This document shows, piece after piece, positions 1 to 7,542 of a DNA stretch of 9,872 bases; within the stretch, counting starts at the first letter, position 1, and each line of letters opens with the position of its first letter. The notes below the pieces were generated by a model. The model worked only from the letters and a program-made list of their open reading frames with translations. It did no database searches and was not told the origin of the DNA. The stretch is from contig JABIQT010001065.1 in NCBI GenBank assembly GCA_018667995.1, positions 1 to 9,872 on the forward strand, read 5' to 3'. Origin of the DNA: Candidatus Latescibacterota bacterium (GTDB taxonomy: Bacteria; JAAXHH01; JABIQT01). The position numbers were made by a program, and so were the translations under genes.

Positions 1-418
1 AAACAGGGAATTCATCCCTGACACGTCCGATCAGCGCGTGAACAGGCAATCCGGCGGCCTTCCCGGCTATGTCCCAGAGGCAGTTATCAAAATCACCGAA
101 CCATCCAGGTGGCTGATACACCCAGCGCGTGCCACGGTGCAACATTTGGTACAGCCGCTCGCGATGCATTGGGTTCTCACCCAGGGTCTGTCGCCTTAGA
201 ATATCAATTTGGGCCGGCCCCATGGTCGTGGTGCATATGCCCTCGATTCCCTGGTCTGTCTTGACGTGAATGAAATTCTGACGTGCATGGCCAACTGAGC
301 GAGAAGGCTGGTGGGTGAACTGCGTCCTGAACAGGTTTTTCACCTCCACAATCTGCTGCACCACGCGCGGCTGATCCGGATCCTCCAGAATCGTCAGTTT
401 AATCTCTGTGATTTTCAT
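1..418 (-). CDS. Enolase-superfamily (mandelate racemase/muconate lactonizing type) dehydratase, N-terminal part, cut by the window edge
   Basis: Reading from the ATG at 418, the frame stays open to the window edge and gives 139 residues beginning MKITEIKLTILEDPDQPRVV. This is the capping domain of MR/MLE proteins: an opening beta strand, then 'HVKTDQGIEGI' (residues 53-63) and, near residues 115-131, a 'D..LWDIAGKAAGLPVHALIG' pattern typical of the family (family knowledge). The catalytic barrel with its metal ligands and acid/base residues lies beyond the left edge, so the substrate cannot be assigned. Sugar-acid dehydratase is the best guess from the neighbours. The start is supported by GGAGAA a few bases upstream. 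The gap to the upstream epimerase gene is 20 nt, so the two are probably co-transcribed. Other members of the superfamily are racemases or cycloisomerases. Confidence 0.85.
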   Translation of the reverse strand, partial: MKITEIKLTILEDPDQPRVVQQIVEVKNLFRTQFTHQPSRSVGHARQNFIHVKTDQGIEGICTTTMGPAQIDILRRQTLGENPMHRERLYQMLHRGTRWVYQPPGWFGDFDNCLWDIAGKAAGLPVHALIGRVRDEFPV

Positions 419-438
419 AGGTTCTCCATGGTCAGATC

Positions 439-1431
439 TCAGGCCTGCGAGCCGCTGCTTACTCTTCTCTGTGCTTCAATGAGAGTGTCTTCCCAGTCAG
501 ATTCGTCTGAATTGGGGATACGACTCTCGCTGTCAAGTATCTCGATGACCCTTGCCATGCCTTCCGCAAGAGATATCCGAGGTTGAAATTCCGGTACATC
601 GCGAAACAGTCTATCAGCAGAGTATATGGTGTTATGTGCGAAGATATCCTCACAGATGCCACTGTCTGGAACACCTGACGCGATGATATCTTTCAGTGGT
701 ACTCCGATAAGTTCCACCTCCCGGCCCAGGACCTCCATGGCTGTCCTGTGGTGCTGCTCCCACATGACAAATCCGCGATTTACCATGTTGTAGATCTGGC
801 CGATGCAGTGCGCTTTTCCGAGCACGTTCCCAAAGCATAGGGCGGCGTCCTCCACGTGCATAAATTGGTGAAGAGCCTTGCCATCGCCACATACCAGTAG
901 CGGCTTGCCCTTTCTGATGCGGTCAATCCAGCTCATTTCGAAGGCTATTTGACGCAACAATCCCATTTTGGGCCCGTATGTAGTCGAGGGTTTTATGATG
1001 GTAACCGGAAAGCCTGAAGAATGATGAGCCGTGAGGAAGACATTATCCGCTTCGACCTTGTTGCGCCCGTAGTCCGAGACGGGGCGCAGCGGATGATCTT
1101 CGGTCACGGGGAGCCAATCGTAGTCGAGACCGTATGTACAGACTGTGGAGCACTGAATGAAGTGGCCCACATCGCGAAATGCGCGAACACTGCTCTCGGC
1201 ATCCTCTTTATTGAAGCAGATCATGTCAATGGCACCATCGAAGGAGCCCCGTTGTATAGCCGCTTCGAATGTGTCTCTCTCCGCTCTGTCTCCGATAATG
1301 ACCTGAGCCCCATCTGGAACCGGGCCGCTGTTCCCACGATTGTAGCAGGTCACATCATGACCATTTTTCAGAAGTAATTCCACAAATGGTCGACTGATGT
1401 TTCCGGTCCCACCAACAACACAGATGCGCAT
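439..1431 (-). CDS. NAD-dependent epimerase/dehydratase (extended SDR family)
   Basis: A 330-residue protein of the extended short-chain dehydrogenase family, which oxidises, reduces or epimerises (nucleotide-)sugars with bound NAD(P). The N-terminus MRICVVGGTGNISRPF holds the Rossmann glycine motif (G7, G8, G10). 'IDMICF' lies at 68-73, the Ser/Thr of the active site at about 95-96 (QCSTVCTYG) and the YxxxK pair at Y121/K125 (DYGRNK). 'HVEDAA' at 202-207 is another family hallmark. The open frame extends upstream to 1629, but those 66 residues look unlike protein, precede the Rossmann strand and overlap the neighbouring gene. GGAGGA just upstream of 1431 fixes the start. It lies 91 nt downstream of the Ldh-type gene and 20 nt upstream of the MR-type gene. 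A role on a sugar or sugar lactone is inferred from context; the substrate is unknown. Confidence 0.9.
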   Translation of the reverse strand: MRICVVGGTGNISRPFVELLLKNGHDVTCYNRGNSGPVPDGAQVIIGDRAERDTFEAAIQRGSFDGAIDMICFNKEDAESSVRAFRDVGHFIQCSTVCTYGLDYDWLPVTEDHPLRPVSDYGRNKVEADNVFLTAHHSSGFPVTIIKPSTTYGPKMGLLRQIAFEMSWIDRIRKGKPLLVCGDGKALHQFMHVEDAALCFGNVLGKAHCIGQIYNMVNRGFVMWEQHHRTAMEVLGREVELIGVPLKDIIASGVPDSGICEDIFAHNTIYSADRLFRDVPEFQPRISLAEGMARVIEILDSESRIPNSDESDWEDTLIEAQRRVSSGSQA

Positions 1432-1522
1432 GCTTCCTCCAACAGAAGTTAGTTTTCGTGATTGGACGCTCTCCGAATTCGAAGTCTTGTCCATCAACCA
1501 ATAGCAGATTTGGATCCATACA

Positions 1523-2530
1523 TCATTCGTCCCACGGCAGCGCCACACCGAGGCGATCCGATACTTCTCGCGCATTGGTCTGCTCGGATTCGCCGTATCG
1601 AATACCGGACTCCTTGTGCAGCTCCGCATACTTCTCCTCTACGGCCCCTGGAAAAAGTGCCTCATCATATCCTGGCATGGGTTCGTAGGTGTTTCGAACA
1701 TCTCTTACCAGTCGGTCCACCTCGTCAGAATAATCTGACGTACCAATGAAACTCTCGATATGTATGGCAAGAACCATACCTCCATGGCGAGCAGAGGGCC
1801 ACTTCTCCTCAATCTCGTCCGCCGATGGTAGGGAAAAACCTGCCAACGCGCCTCCCAGCACTATGGCGACCGCGCCATATCCTATACTCTTGAAGAAAGC
1901 GGCAGGTATGCGCGATAGTAGATCATCAAATTCTGGGCTGCGCTGATAGTCTGCCAAGATTCGTGTGGCGACGTCCTGAACGATGGGATGTTCTTCGCCG
2001 GCCGGCATCCCGAAACTCAATGGGGGATTACCGAAGTACCCGATCTGAGGCTTGTCGGAAAGTGCGGACGCGTCACCATGGTTTCGGTATCCCTGCACGG
2101 AGAAACCAATGCATCCTGCATCCATACACATGCGTGTGTAGTGGCCTGCCGATCCGTAATGTCCAATGTGACGGACAATCCCGATACCAAGGCCGAGTTT
2201 GCTGGCGCGATCGATGGCCGCTTCCGTAGCTCGGACCATGGGCAGATACCCCAAAGTACCATCTCCGTCGATTACTACTCCCGTCGGGGCTTCGTGTATC
2301 TGTCGCACATCCGGTTGTGGATTCGTGTTTCCCTCTTCGAAGGCACGACAGTAACGATTCACAGCTCTGGTCCCGTGTGTACGCACACCCCGCATGTCTG
2401 AATTGACCAACAGTCTGCCTATGGTGTGTGCGTGTTCATGATCCAGTCCTGCGCTCTCAAAGCAAGCGACCGCAAATGCAAGAAGCTTGTCTTCGGTAAC
2501 GTGAACATATTCTTCCGGAGGCCGATTCAT
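1523..2530 (-). CDS. Ldh_2-family NAD(P)-dependent oxidoreductase (malate/L-lactate/ureidoglycolate/2,3-diketogulonate dehydrogenase superfamily), short variant
   Basis: A 335-residue cytoplasmic oxidoreductase of the family that includes AllD, YiaK and sulfolactate dehydrogenase, which interconvert 2-hydroxy and 2-keto acids. Seen: 'GVRTHGTRAVNRY' at 48-60 (the S/T-H-G motif, H52), 'HIGHYGSAGHY' at 121-131 (H124 matches the family's active-site histidine), 'GNPPLSFGMPAG' at 167-178, 'DVAT' at 186-189, then 'FKSIGYGAVAIVLGGALAG' from 213 and 'HGGMVLAIHIESF' near 249-261. The stretch between DVAT and the K-x-x-GYG motif is about 20 residues shorter than I expect for the family. GGGGA five bases upstream of the ATG supports the start. 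It is 51 nt downstream of ecfT, so probably in the same operon. In this setting it may oxidise a sugar acid or reduce a keto acid; the substrate is not determinable. Confidence 0.88.
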   Translation of the reverse strand: MNRPPEEYVHVTEDKLLAFAVACFESAGLDHEHAHTIGRLLVNSDMRGVRTHGTRAVNRYCRAFEEGNTNPQPDVRQIHEAPTGVVIDGDGTLGYLPMVRATEAAIDRASKLGLGIGIVRHIGHYGSAGHYTRMCMDAGCIGFSVQGYRNHGDASALSDKPQIGYFGNPPLSFGMPAGEEHPIVQDVATRILADYQRSPEFDDLLSRIPAAFFKSIGYGAVAIVLGGALAGFSLPSADEIEEKWPSARHGGMVLAIHIESFIGTSDYSDEVDRLVRDVRNTYEPMPGYDEALFPGAVEEKYAELHKESGIRYGESEQTNAREVSDRLGVALPWDE

Positions 2531-2581
2531 CGATGTCCCCTGTTCATATTTAGTTGATTTTTATCAGTATTTATAATGTAA
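2531..2581 (-). promoter_or_regulatory. AT-rich spacer with a possible internal promoter (-10-like TATAAA)
   Basis: This 51-nt gap between ecfT and the Ldh-type gene is markedly AT-rich compared with the surrounding coding DNA. On the minus strand it reads ..ACATTATAAATACTGATAAA.., with a TATAAA that could act as a -10 hexamer. No good -35 is seen at the usual distance (best 3 of 6). It may be only a linker in the operon or a weak internal promoter for the three downstream enzyme genes. The GGGGA ribosome binding site of the Ldh gene lies at its downstream end (2536-2540). Confidence 0.2.
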
Positions 2582-3328
2582 CTATAGCACCCAGGCCAGC
2601 ACATTTGCCGTGACCAATACGGACAGCACTGTCACATCAACTATCTTGAAGCGAAAGGATAGAAACTCCGTCCTTCTTCCCTGCATTCCGAAACCCTTCG
2701 ACTCCAATGCCATCGAAAGCAGGTCTGTGTCCCGAATCGCATAGACGAATATTGGTACGAGCAATGGCACATATTTTCGTACCCGCTGAAATATGTTGCC
2801 GCTATGGATGTCGAGTCCACGTGATTGTTGCGCCTGGACGATAATGCCGATGCGGGTAAAAAACAGAGGTACTAATCTGAAGGCGAGGGACATGGCGAAG
2901 CTTACCGGGAAAGGAAGTCCAAGTGCCCGAAGCCCATAGGCGAACTCTTCGACCTTCGTACACGAAACGAATATCATGCCCGACAGTAACATGGCATCGA
3001 GCCTGAACCCCATGGCCAAACCATACTCGATGGATTCGCGAGATAAAGAGAGTGGGCCCAATACCCAGAAAGGATCACCTATCCTCTTAAAGAGGGACCA
3101 TGTAACGCAGCTGAAAACCATGATTGTGATAACGAGTGGCATGATGCGGCGGAGATTGCGCAGTGATTTGGAATACCACGCCATGCTCAACACAAACAGC
3201 AGGATTGGCAACTGCTGCCAGGGAGAGACAAAGGCCACAGTCATGACCAGAAGTAGCGCCAATCCCACGATCTTTGTGGAGGGGTGGAGGCGATGAAAAG
3301 GCGTTTCATGTGGGAGATACAGAAACAT
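2582..3328 (-). CDS. ecfT: Energy-coupling factor (ECF) transporter transmembrane subunit, EcfT/CbiQ family
   Basis: A 248-residue integral membrane protein, the scaffold of ECF-type vitamin/metal ABC importers that couples two ATPases to a substrate-binding S subunit. Hydrophobic segments lie at roughly 18-36, 38-53, 62-80, 111-125, 141-160, 186-198 and 229-247. The two cytoplasmic coupling motifs are present in slightly altered form: 'QQSRGLD' (SRG at 169-171, usually ARG) and 'ALESKGFG' (SKG at 210-212, usually A/S-R-G). The N-terminal 'HRLHPSTKI' resembles the family's 'L.P.tKl' opening. It starts 12 nt after the stop of the fused ATPase gene, so the two are almost certainly translated together. 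Start at 3328: only a GAGAG-like site upstream, consistent with translational coupling. Transported substrate unknown because no S subunit is visible. Confidence 0.92.
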   Translation of the reverse strand: MFLYLPHETPFHRLHPSTKIVGLALLLVMTVAFVSPWQQLPILLFVLSMAWYSKSLRNLRRIMPLVITIMVFSCVTWSLFKRIGDPFWVLGPLSLSRESIEYGLAMGFRLDAMLLSGMIFVSCTKVEEFAYGLRALGLPFPVSFAMSLAFRLVPLFFTRIGIIVQAQQSRGLDIHSGNIFQRVRKYVPLLVPIFVYAIRDTDLLSMALESKGFGMQGRRTEFLSFRFKIVDVTVLSVLVTANVLAWVL

Positions 3329-3340
3329 CCGATCAGACTC

Positions 3341-5029
3341 TCATTCTGCTTTTTCGAGGCAGTTGACCAATTCATCAATGGATCGGACGGACAGCCCGAA
3401 TGCCTGTCCCAGTCGAACGGCCTCCGGCGCTTCGAGCATTATGGATTCCAGTAATTCACCATTCTGGAAGCATTCACGAACGGGGCTGTCCGCAATGACT
3501 TTTCCGCCGGACATCATGATGCACCGACTTGCATATTCCGCCACTACCCACATGGAATGGGTAATCATGATGATTGTGCGACCAGACGTGTTCAGACCTT
3601 CTATTAGATCAAGAATCGTTCGCTGTCCCTGATAGTCCAGCCCGGTGGTAGGCTCATCAAGTATCAATATCTCGGGATCCGTGGCGAGCACGGACGCGAC
3701 CGCCAGCTGTTGGCGCTCTCCCTTTGTGAGGCTGAAGGGGTCGTCATCGCCGCGGTTACTCAGCCCCACTACCTCCATGGCCTCTTCCACTTTGTGAGAA
3801 ACCTCGGCCGGCGATAGCCCGAAATTTGCAGGACCAAAGGCTATTTCCTCGCGAATAGAATTGGCAAATATCTGATGGTCAGGATTCTGAAACACATAAC
3901 CGACCTTGCGGCCCAACTCCGACAGCGTCCAATCTAACGATGGTTTCTCAAGAATGGATACTTCGCCCTCGGTGGGATGATGAAGGCCATTGAAATGCTT
4001 GACCAAAGTGGTCTTGCCGCATCCGTTCTGCCCGACCACAGCCACGAACTCGCCCCGGTCAACCCTGAGTGAGACACCGTCTACGGCGGCTCGGCCGTCT
4101 TGGTACCGATGCACCAATTCCTGAACCTCAATGACCGGGGTATCACGAGAGATTTCCTGGTCACTGTCGGTTAGTTTCGTCGCCGCGTCTAAAGATGCCT
4201 GCCAGCCGGCGGTACGGATGGACTCTACGGCATCGGATACGACCAGGCTTTGAGCCGGTACCCTCAGTCGCTCCAACAGGACTGCAGTCTGAAGTGGTCT
4301 GATCCCGTACTTTTCAAGAAAATGTGGATCACTCAGGAGATCCGCCGGAGGGCCTTCGCGAAGTATGGTTCCTTCGCTCATGATCACCAGTCGATCTGCG
4401 GTCAGCACATGCTCCGTCTCGTGCTCAACCAGAATGATACCGTCTATCTCCTGACGTAGCTCGCATGCAAGATCAAAGATATCTCTCTTGCCAATAGGAT
4501 CCAGGTCGGTGGTCGGTTCATCCATGACCAGAACTGTGGGGCGGCTGACGAGGACAGATGCGATGGCTAATCTTTGTTTCTCTCCTCCAGAAAGTGTGGA
4601 TGGATCCCGGTCTTCAAACCCGCTTAGTCCAACTCGTTTCAGTGCACTCGTCACTCGTTGGGGCATCTCTTGTCTGTCAACCGCGAAGTTCTCCAGTCCG
4701 AAGGCCACTTCAAGCTGTACATCGGTGGAAAACAACTGAGCTTCAAAATCCTGGAAAACCAGACCGATTCGACGGGCTGTCTTGTATACGTGTCGGCTAT
4801 CAATAGCCTCGCCGAACAAAGAGATATTGCCTGTGAGTTTTCCTTTTATGAAGGAGGGAATGAGACCATTTAGACATCGGCAGAGCGTGGATTTACCGAC
4901 ACCCGTTGCTCCCATTACGGCAGTAAACTCGCCGCGTTTGTGCAGATATTCGACGGCCTGGAGTGCCGGCCTGTCTGCACCACGGTAAGTAAAGGATAAA
5001 TCCTGTATGTCTATTATGGGAGCTGTCAA
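3341..5029 (-). CDS. Fused double-ATPase subunit of an ECF transporter (two CbiO/EcfA-type ABC domains)
   Basis: A 562-residue protein with two complete ABC ATPase domains in tandem, equivalent to EcfA plus EcfA' on one chain; it hydrolyses ATP at the inner face of the membrane to drive ECF import. Domain 1: Walker A GATGVGKST (40-48), Q-loop Q93, signature LSGGE (146-150), Walker B VLVMDEP (166-172), switch H203. Domain 2 starts near 299: Walker A GQNGCGKTT (333-341), Q381, signature LTKGE (434-438), Walker B ILILDEP (454-460), H491. 'VFQDFEAQLF' and 'VFQNPDHQIF' are characteristic of the EcfA/CbiO group. All catalytic residues are intact in both halves; the second signature reads TKG rather than SGG, as occurs in related fused ATPases. 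ecfT follows after 12 nt. The start at 5029 has only a weak ribosome binding site, but the N-terminus MTAPIIDIQDLSFTYRG is typical for the fold. Confidence 0.93.
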   Translation of the reverse strand: MTAPIIDIQDLSFTYRGADRPALQAVEYLHKRGEFTAVMGATGVGKSTLCRCLNGLIPSFIKGKLTGNISLFGEAIDSRHVYKTARRIGLVFQDFEAQLFSTDVQLEVAFGLENFAVDRQEMPQRVTSALKRVGLSGFEDRDPSTLSGGEKQRLAIASVLVSRPTVLVMDEPTTDLDPIGKRDIFDLACELRQEIDGIILVEHETEHVLTADRLVIMSEGTILREGPPADLLSDPHFLEKYGIRPLQTAVLLERLRVPAQSLVVSDAVESIRTAGWQASLDAATKLTDSDQEISRDTPVIEVQELVHRYQDGRAAVDGVSLRVDRGEFVAVVGQNGCGKTTLVKHFNGLHHPTEGEVSILEKPSLDWTLSELGRKVGYVFQNPDHQIFANSIREEIAFGPANFGLSPAEVSHKVEEAMEVVGLSNRGDDDPFSLTKGERQQLAVASVLATDPEILILDEPTTGLDYQGQRTILDLIEGLNTSGRTIIMITHSMWVVAEYASRCIMMSGGKVIADSPVRECFQNGELLESIMLEAPEAVRLGQAFGLSVRSIDELVNCLEKAE

Positions 5030-5042
5030 TGAAGGTTATCTG

Positions 5043-5073
5043 TTGACAAGATTTGGGCGGAAAATCATATTAT
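5043..5073 (+). promoter_or_regulatory. Probable sigma-70 promoter of the sensor kinase-response regulator pair
   Basis: A perfect -35 hexamer TTGACA lies at 5043-5048. Possible -10 hexamers are CATATT at 5066-5071 (17-nt spacer, 4 of 6) or TATTAT at 5068-5073 (19-nt spacer, 5 of 6). Either would start transcription near 5080, leaving a leader of about 110 nt before the preferred kinase start at 5190. The element lies in the 5030-5117 region between divergent genes. The opposite strand has a CATAAT (5069-5074) that could be the -10 of the ECF operon, but no convincing -35. Confidence 0.5.
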
Positions 5074-5078
5074 GATTT
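5062..5078. promoter_or_regulatory. 17-nt perfect palindrome in the divergent promoter region, candidate operator
   Basis: AAATCATATTATGATTT reads as two 8-nt arms, AAATCATA and TATGATTT, around one central base (5070). It overlaps the candidate -10 hexamers of the kinase promoter and sits 33-49 nt upstream of the ecfA-type start codon on the other strand. Size and symmetry suit a dimeric regulator, possibly the NarL-type response regulator encoded next door. The binding protein is inferred; the symmetry is read directly. Confidence 0.45.
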
Positions 5079-5189
5079 CCTCGTGCGGTAGAGTGGGCTT
5101 AGGATAAAGATCGCCGTATGGGGTGTCAAGACCAAATCCCCAACGACATAGCGTTCCGACGTTCATCGGTAAAACGGAGAAATCTACGC

Positions 5190-6890
5190 ATGTCTGTATC
5201 GTACCTGAGTCGCTTGCTCTATATCGACCCGGATGAGGAACAGGCGCTCCAGTTTCAGGAGAAAATGGACCGCGCGGGATATGAAGTAGATTTGGCGTAT
5301 TCGGGCGAAGTTGGCATCAGTAAATGTAATGAAAAGGCATACGATGTCGTCGTCGTCGAATACAAAATCCCTGGAATGGATGGATTGGAGATCATCCGGC
5401 GGCTTTCCCTGCACGGCCCCGTACCTGGAACTGTAATGCTCACGGCCTCTGGGGATGAAGTGGTTGCCGCAGAGGCAATGAAGCTCGGTGCCAGTGACTA
5501 TCTGATTAAAGACAAAGATGGTCGGTATTTCGAGCTGTTTCACTCGGTCATTCATCGGCTCCATCAGCAACGGTTACATTTCGAAGCAGACCGCGTTACT
5601 GAACTCAATAAGCAGACCATAATATCAGGCCTGCGAGCCGTAGTGACAGTTGCTGATGAGTTGATTGCCTGTCCCGACATGGATAGCCTGTTTCATCGGA
5701 CCATTGAGCTACTCCGCGATGTACTGGATCTGGAGCGTTGCTCGTTATTCGTGGCTGACGACGCAGGGCGCAATGTACATGGGACCTATGGCATAAATCG
5801 CCACGGCGAGATAGTCGACGAAAGAGGCTTCTCCACTCCCATGTCGGATCATTGGAGGAAGAGGCTGCAGCAGTCTCGCCAGGAAGGCGAGTCACAGTGG
5901 ACGGTCCTCCACCGGAGCTACGAGGAATGGGACGGAGAAGTCTATCGGGAGTTTGGAGAGGGGTGGGTTGTGGCGACACCCATCCACTCCGCTTCCGGCC
6001 AGGCGGGCGTCCTGATCAATGACGCAGCTCTTTCCGGTTCGCCCCTCGATGATACCAAGCAGGAGCTTATCGTTGTCTTCTGTTCAGTCCTCGGTAATAT
6101 CATTGAACGTAAGCAGGCTGAGGCCGCGTTACAGAGAGCGAATGATGTCCTTGAGCAACGGGTGCAGGAACGAACCAAGGTCCTGGTAGAATTGAACCGG
6201 GAACGTCAGATATTATCAAGAAGATTGATGGAAGTGCAGGAAACGGAACGGCGGTCGCTGGCGCGCGAGCTGCACGACGAGATCGGTCAGGCCCTGACGG
6301 CTGTCAAGATGAACATGCAGGCCATGGAACGGATCGTGGAACCGTCTCCTCAATTGGAGGATAGCATGTCCATCGTTGAAACCGCCCTCCAGCAGGTGCG
6401 GAACATGTCGCTGGATTTACGGCCATCCATGTTGGACGATCTCGGTCTGATACCGGCGCTGCGCTGGTACTTGGATCGACAGACGCAACGTGCGGGACTG
6501 ACGGCTCATTTCTCATCTCCGGACGAGATTACGGTGCCTCTTCCTGCGGAACTGGAGAGTACCTGTTTCCGGGTAGCCCAGGAGGCCATTACAAATATCA
6601 TCCGTCACGCAGAAGCACAGCACGTATACTTGGAGCTGCTGGAGAACGATGGTGAGATCGTTCTCGTCGTTCGTGACGATGGCGTAGGATTTGATGTAAA
6701 TCATGCCAAAAGGCGCGCCGCAGGGGGGGCAAGCCTCGGTGTCCTGGGTATGGAGGAACGTGTACACCTGGTAAACGGTGATTTTTCAATCGAGTCCATC
6801 CCTCCACTGGGGACTGAAGTGAAAGCAACGATTCCAATTCCAGAATTAAACGAACATGTTGAATTAGAGGAAAGGACTGGTGGCGGATGA
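5190..6890 (+). CDS. Sensor histidine kinase, degenerate REC - GAF - HisKA_3 - HATPase_c
   Basis: A 566-residue soluble NarX/DegS-type kinase without membrane segments. Order: receiver domain (about 5-125) with 'YIDPDEE' acidic pocket, T85 and K107; GAF sensor domain (about 165-305); a probable coiled coil (about 308-350); HisKA_3 dimerisation domain with phospho-acceptor H362 in 'ARELHDEIGQALT'; ATP-binding domain with N469 in 'AQEAITNIIRHA' and the 'DDGVGFD' box (496-502). In the receiver the position of the phosphorylated Asp is Glu (E57, 'VEYKIPGMDGLE', codon gaa), so conventional phosphorylation there is unlikely. The frame is open from an ATG at 5118, but that start has only a distant AGGA and adds 24 residues unlike a receiver N-terminus; ATG 5190 has GGAGA at 5176-5180 with good spacing. 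The stop overlaps the response regulator start (ATGA). It probably senses a cytoplasmic small molecule or redox cue through GAF (inference). Confidence 0.92.
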   Translation: MSVSYLSRLLYIDPDEEQALQFQEKMDRAGYEVDLAYSGEVGISKCNEKAYDVVVVEYKIPGMDGLEIIRRLSLHGPVPGTVMLTASGDEVVAAEAMKLGASDYLIKDKDGRYFELFHSVIHRLHQQRLHFEADRVTELNKQTIISGLRAVVTVADELIACPDMDSLFHRTIELLRDVLDLERCSLFVADDAGRNVHGTYGINRHGEIVDERGFSTPMSDHWRKRLQQSRQEGESQWTVLHRSYEEWDGEVYREFGEGWVVATPIHSASGQAGVLINDAALSGSPLDDTKQELIVVFCSVLGNIIERKQAEAALQRANDVLEQRVQERTKVLVELNRERQILSRRLMEVQETERRSLARELHDEIGQALTAVKMNMQAMERIVEPSPQLEDSMSIVETALQQVRNMSLDLRPSMLDDLGLIPALRWYLDRQTQRAGLTAHFSSPDEITVPLPAELESTCFRVAQEAITNIIRHAEAQHVYLELLENDGEIVLVVRDDGVGFDVNHAKRRAAGGASLGVLGMEERVHLVNGDFSIESIPPLGTEVKATIPIPELNEHVELEERTGGG

Positions 6891-7540
6891 GAGCCATGCG
6901 AATCGTGATCGCAGATGATCACTCACTGGTACGGGTTGGTGTTCGGACGCTACTGGAGCAACTGCACGGCGTTGAGGTCGTTGGAGAGGCCAGCGATGGA
7001 CGTGAGGCGCTCGAAGCCATAAAAAAACATAGGCCCGATATAGCACTGTTGGACATCGGAATGGCCGGCATGAACGGATTAGAAACGACAGCGCGAGTGA
7101 CTAAGGATTATCCGAACGTTCGAGTCATTATCCTGTCGATGCATGCAACAGAAGAATATGTATGGCAGGCTTTGAGAGCCGGCGCGAAAGGCTATCTGTT
7201 AAAGGATAGTGGGTTGTCCGAACTGGAGTTGGCGATAAAGGCAGTCTCCAACGGCGAGATGTTTCTTACTCCAGCGGTATCCAAAAAGGTAGTTTTGGAT
7301 TATATGCAGCGCATGGATACGGAAACTACCCCAGTAGAACGATTGACGAGGCGTCAGCGGGAAGTCCTGCAGCTTATTGCCGAGGGAAATACAGTTAAAG
7401 AGATAGCCTACCAGTTGAATCTCAGCGTAAAGACAGTCGAAACGCACCGGTCGCAACTCATGGGACGCCTGGACATCCACGACGTGCCGGGGTTGGTACG
7501 GTACGCCATGCGAATGGGCATAATCGACAAAGATATGTAG
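6887..7540 (+). CDS. NarL/FixJ-family response regulator (REC - LuxR-type HTH)
   Basis: A 217-residue DNA-binding response regulator. Receiver domain: acidic pair D10/D11 ('IADDHSLVR'), phospho-acceptor D56 ('LLDIGMAGMNGLE', with Ala where Pro is usual), S84 and K106 ('YLLKDS'). The LuxR-type helix-turn-helix runs from about 153 to 212, beginning 'LTRRQREVLQLIAEG' and including 'KEIAYQLNLSVKTVETHR', the recognition helix region. All phosphorylation residues are intact, so it should receive phosphate from H362 of the kinase. The ATG at 6887 overlaps the kinase stop (ATGA) and has AAAGGA 10 nt upstream; an alternative ATG at 6896 would remove three residues. It likely controls neighbouring transcription, possibly at the divergent promoter region (inference). 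Confidence 0.95.
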   Translation: MRAMRIVIADDHSLVRVGVRTLLEQLHGVEVVGEASDGREALEAIKKHRPDIALLDIGMAGMNGLETTARVTKDYPNVRVIILSMHATEEYVWQALRAGAKGYLLKDSGLSELELAIKAVSNGEMFLTPAVSKKVVLDYMQRMDTETTPVERLTRRQREVLQLIAEGNTVKEIAYQLNLSVKTVETHRSQLMGRLDIHDVPGLVRYAMRMGIIDKDM

Positions 7541-7542
7541 GA

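Noticed and set aside
1021-1377. Plus-strand 118-residue open frame
   Set aside because: It lies wholly antisense to the epimerase gene, which has clear family motifs; the frame is a codon-structure shadow with no recognisable domain.
1432-1629. N-terminal extension of the epimerase reading frame (66 extra residues)
   Set aside because: It overlaps the end of the Ldh-type gene, lacks family similarity and precedes the Rossmann strand; GGAGGA marks the ATG at 1431.
1988-2401. Plus-strand 137-residue open frame
   Set aside because: Antisense to the Ldh_2-family gene and without recognisable motifs.
5030-5117. Riboswitch upstream of the ECF genes, as often found for vitamin importers
   Set aside because: Only 88 nt separate the divergent genes, and no known aptamer pattern (for example TPP, FMN or cobalamin core motifs) is visible.
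5118-5189. Upstream ATG of the sensor kinase
   Set aside because: Ribosome binding site is poor and the added 24 residues do not look like the start of a receiver domain; GGAGA is well placed before 5190.
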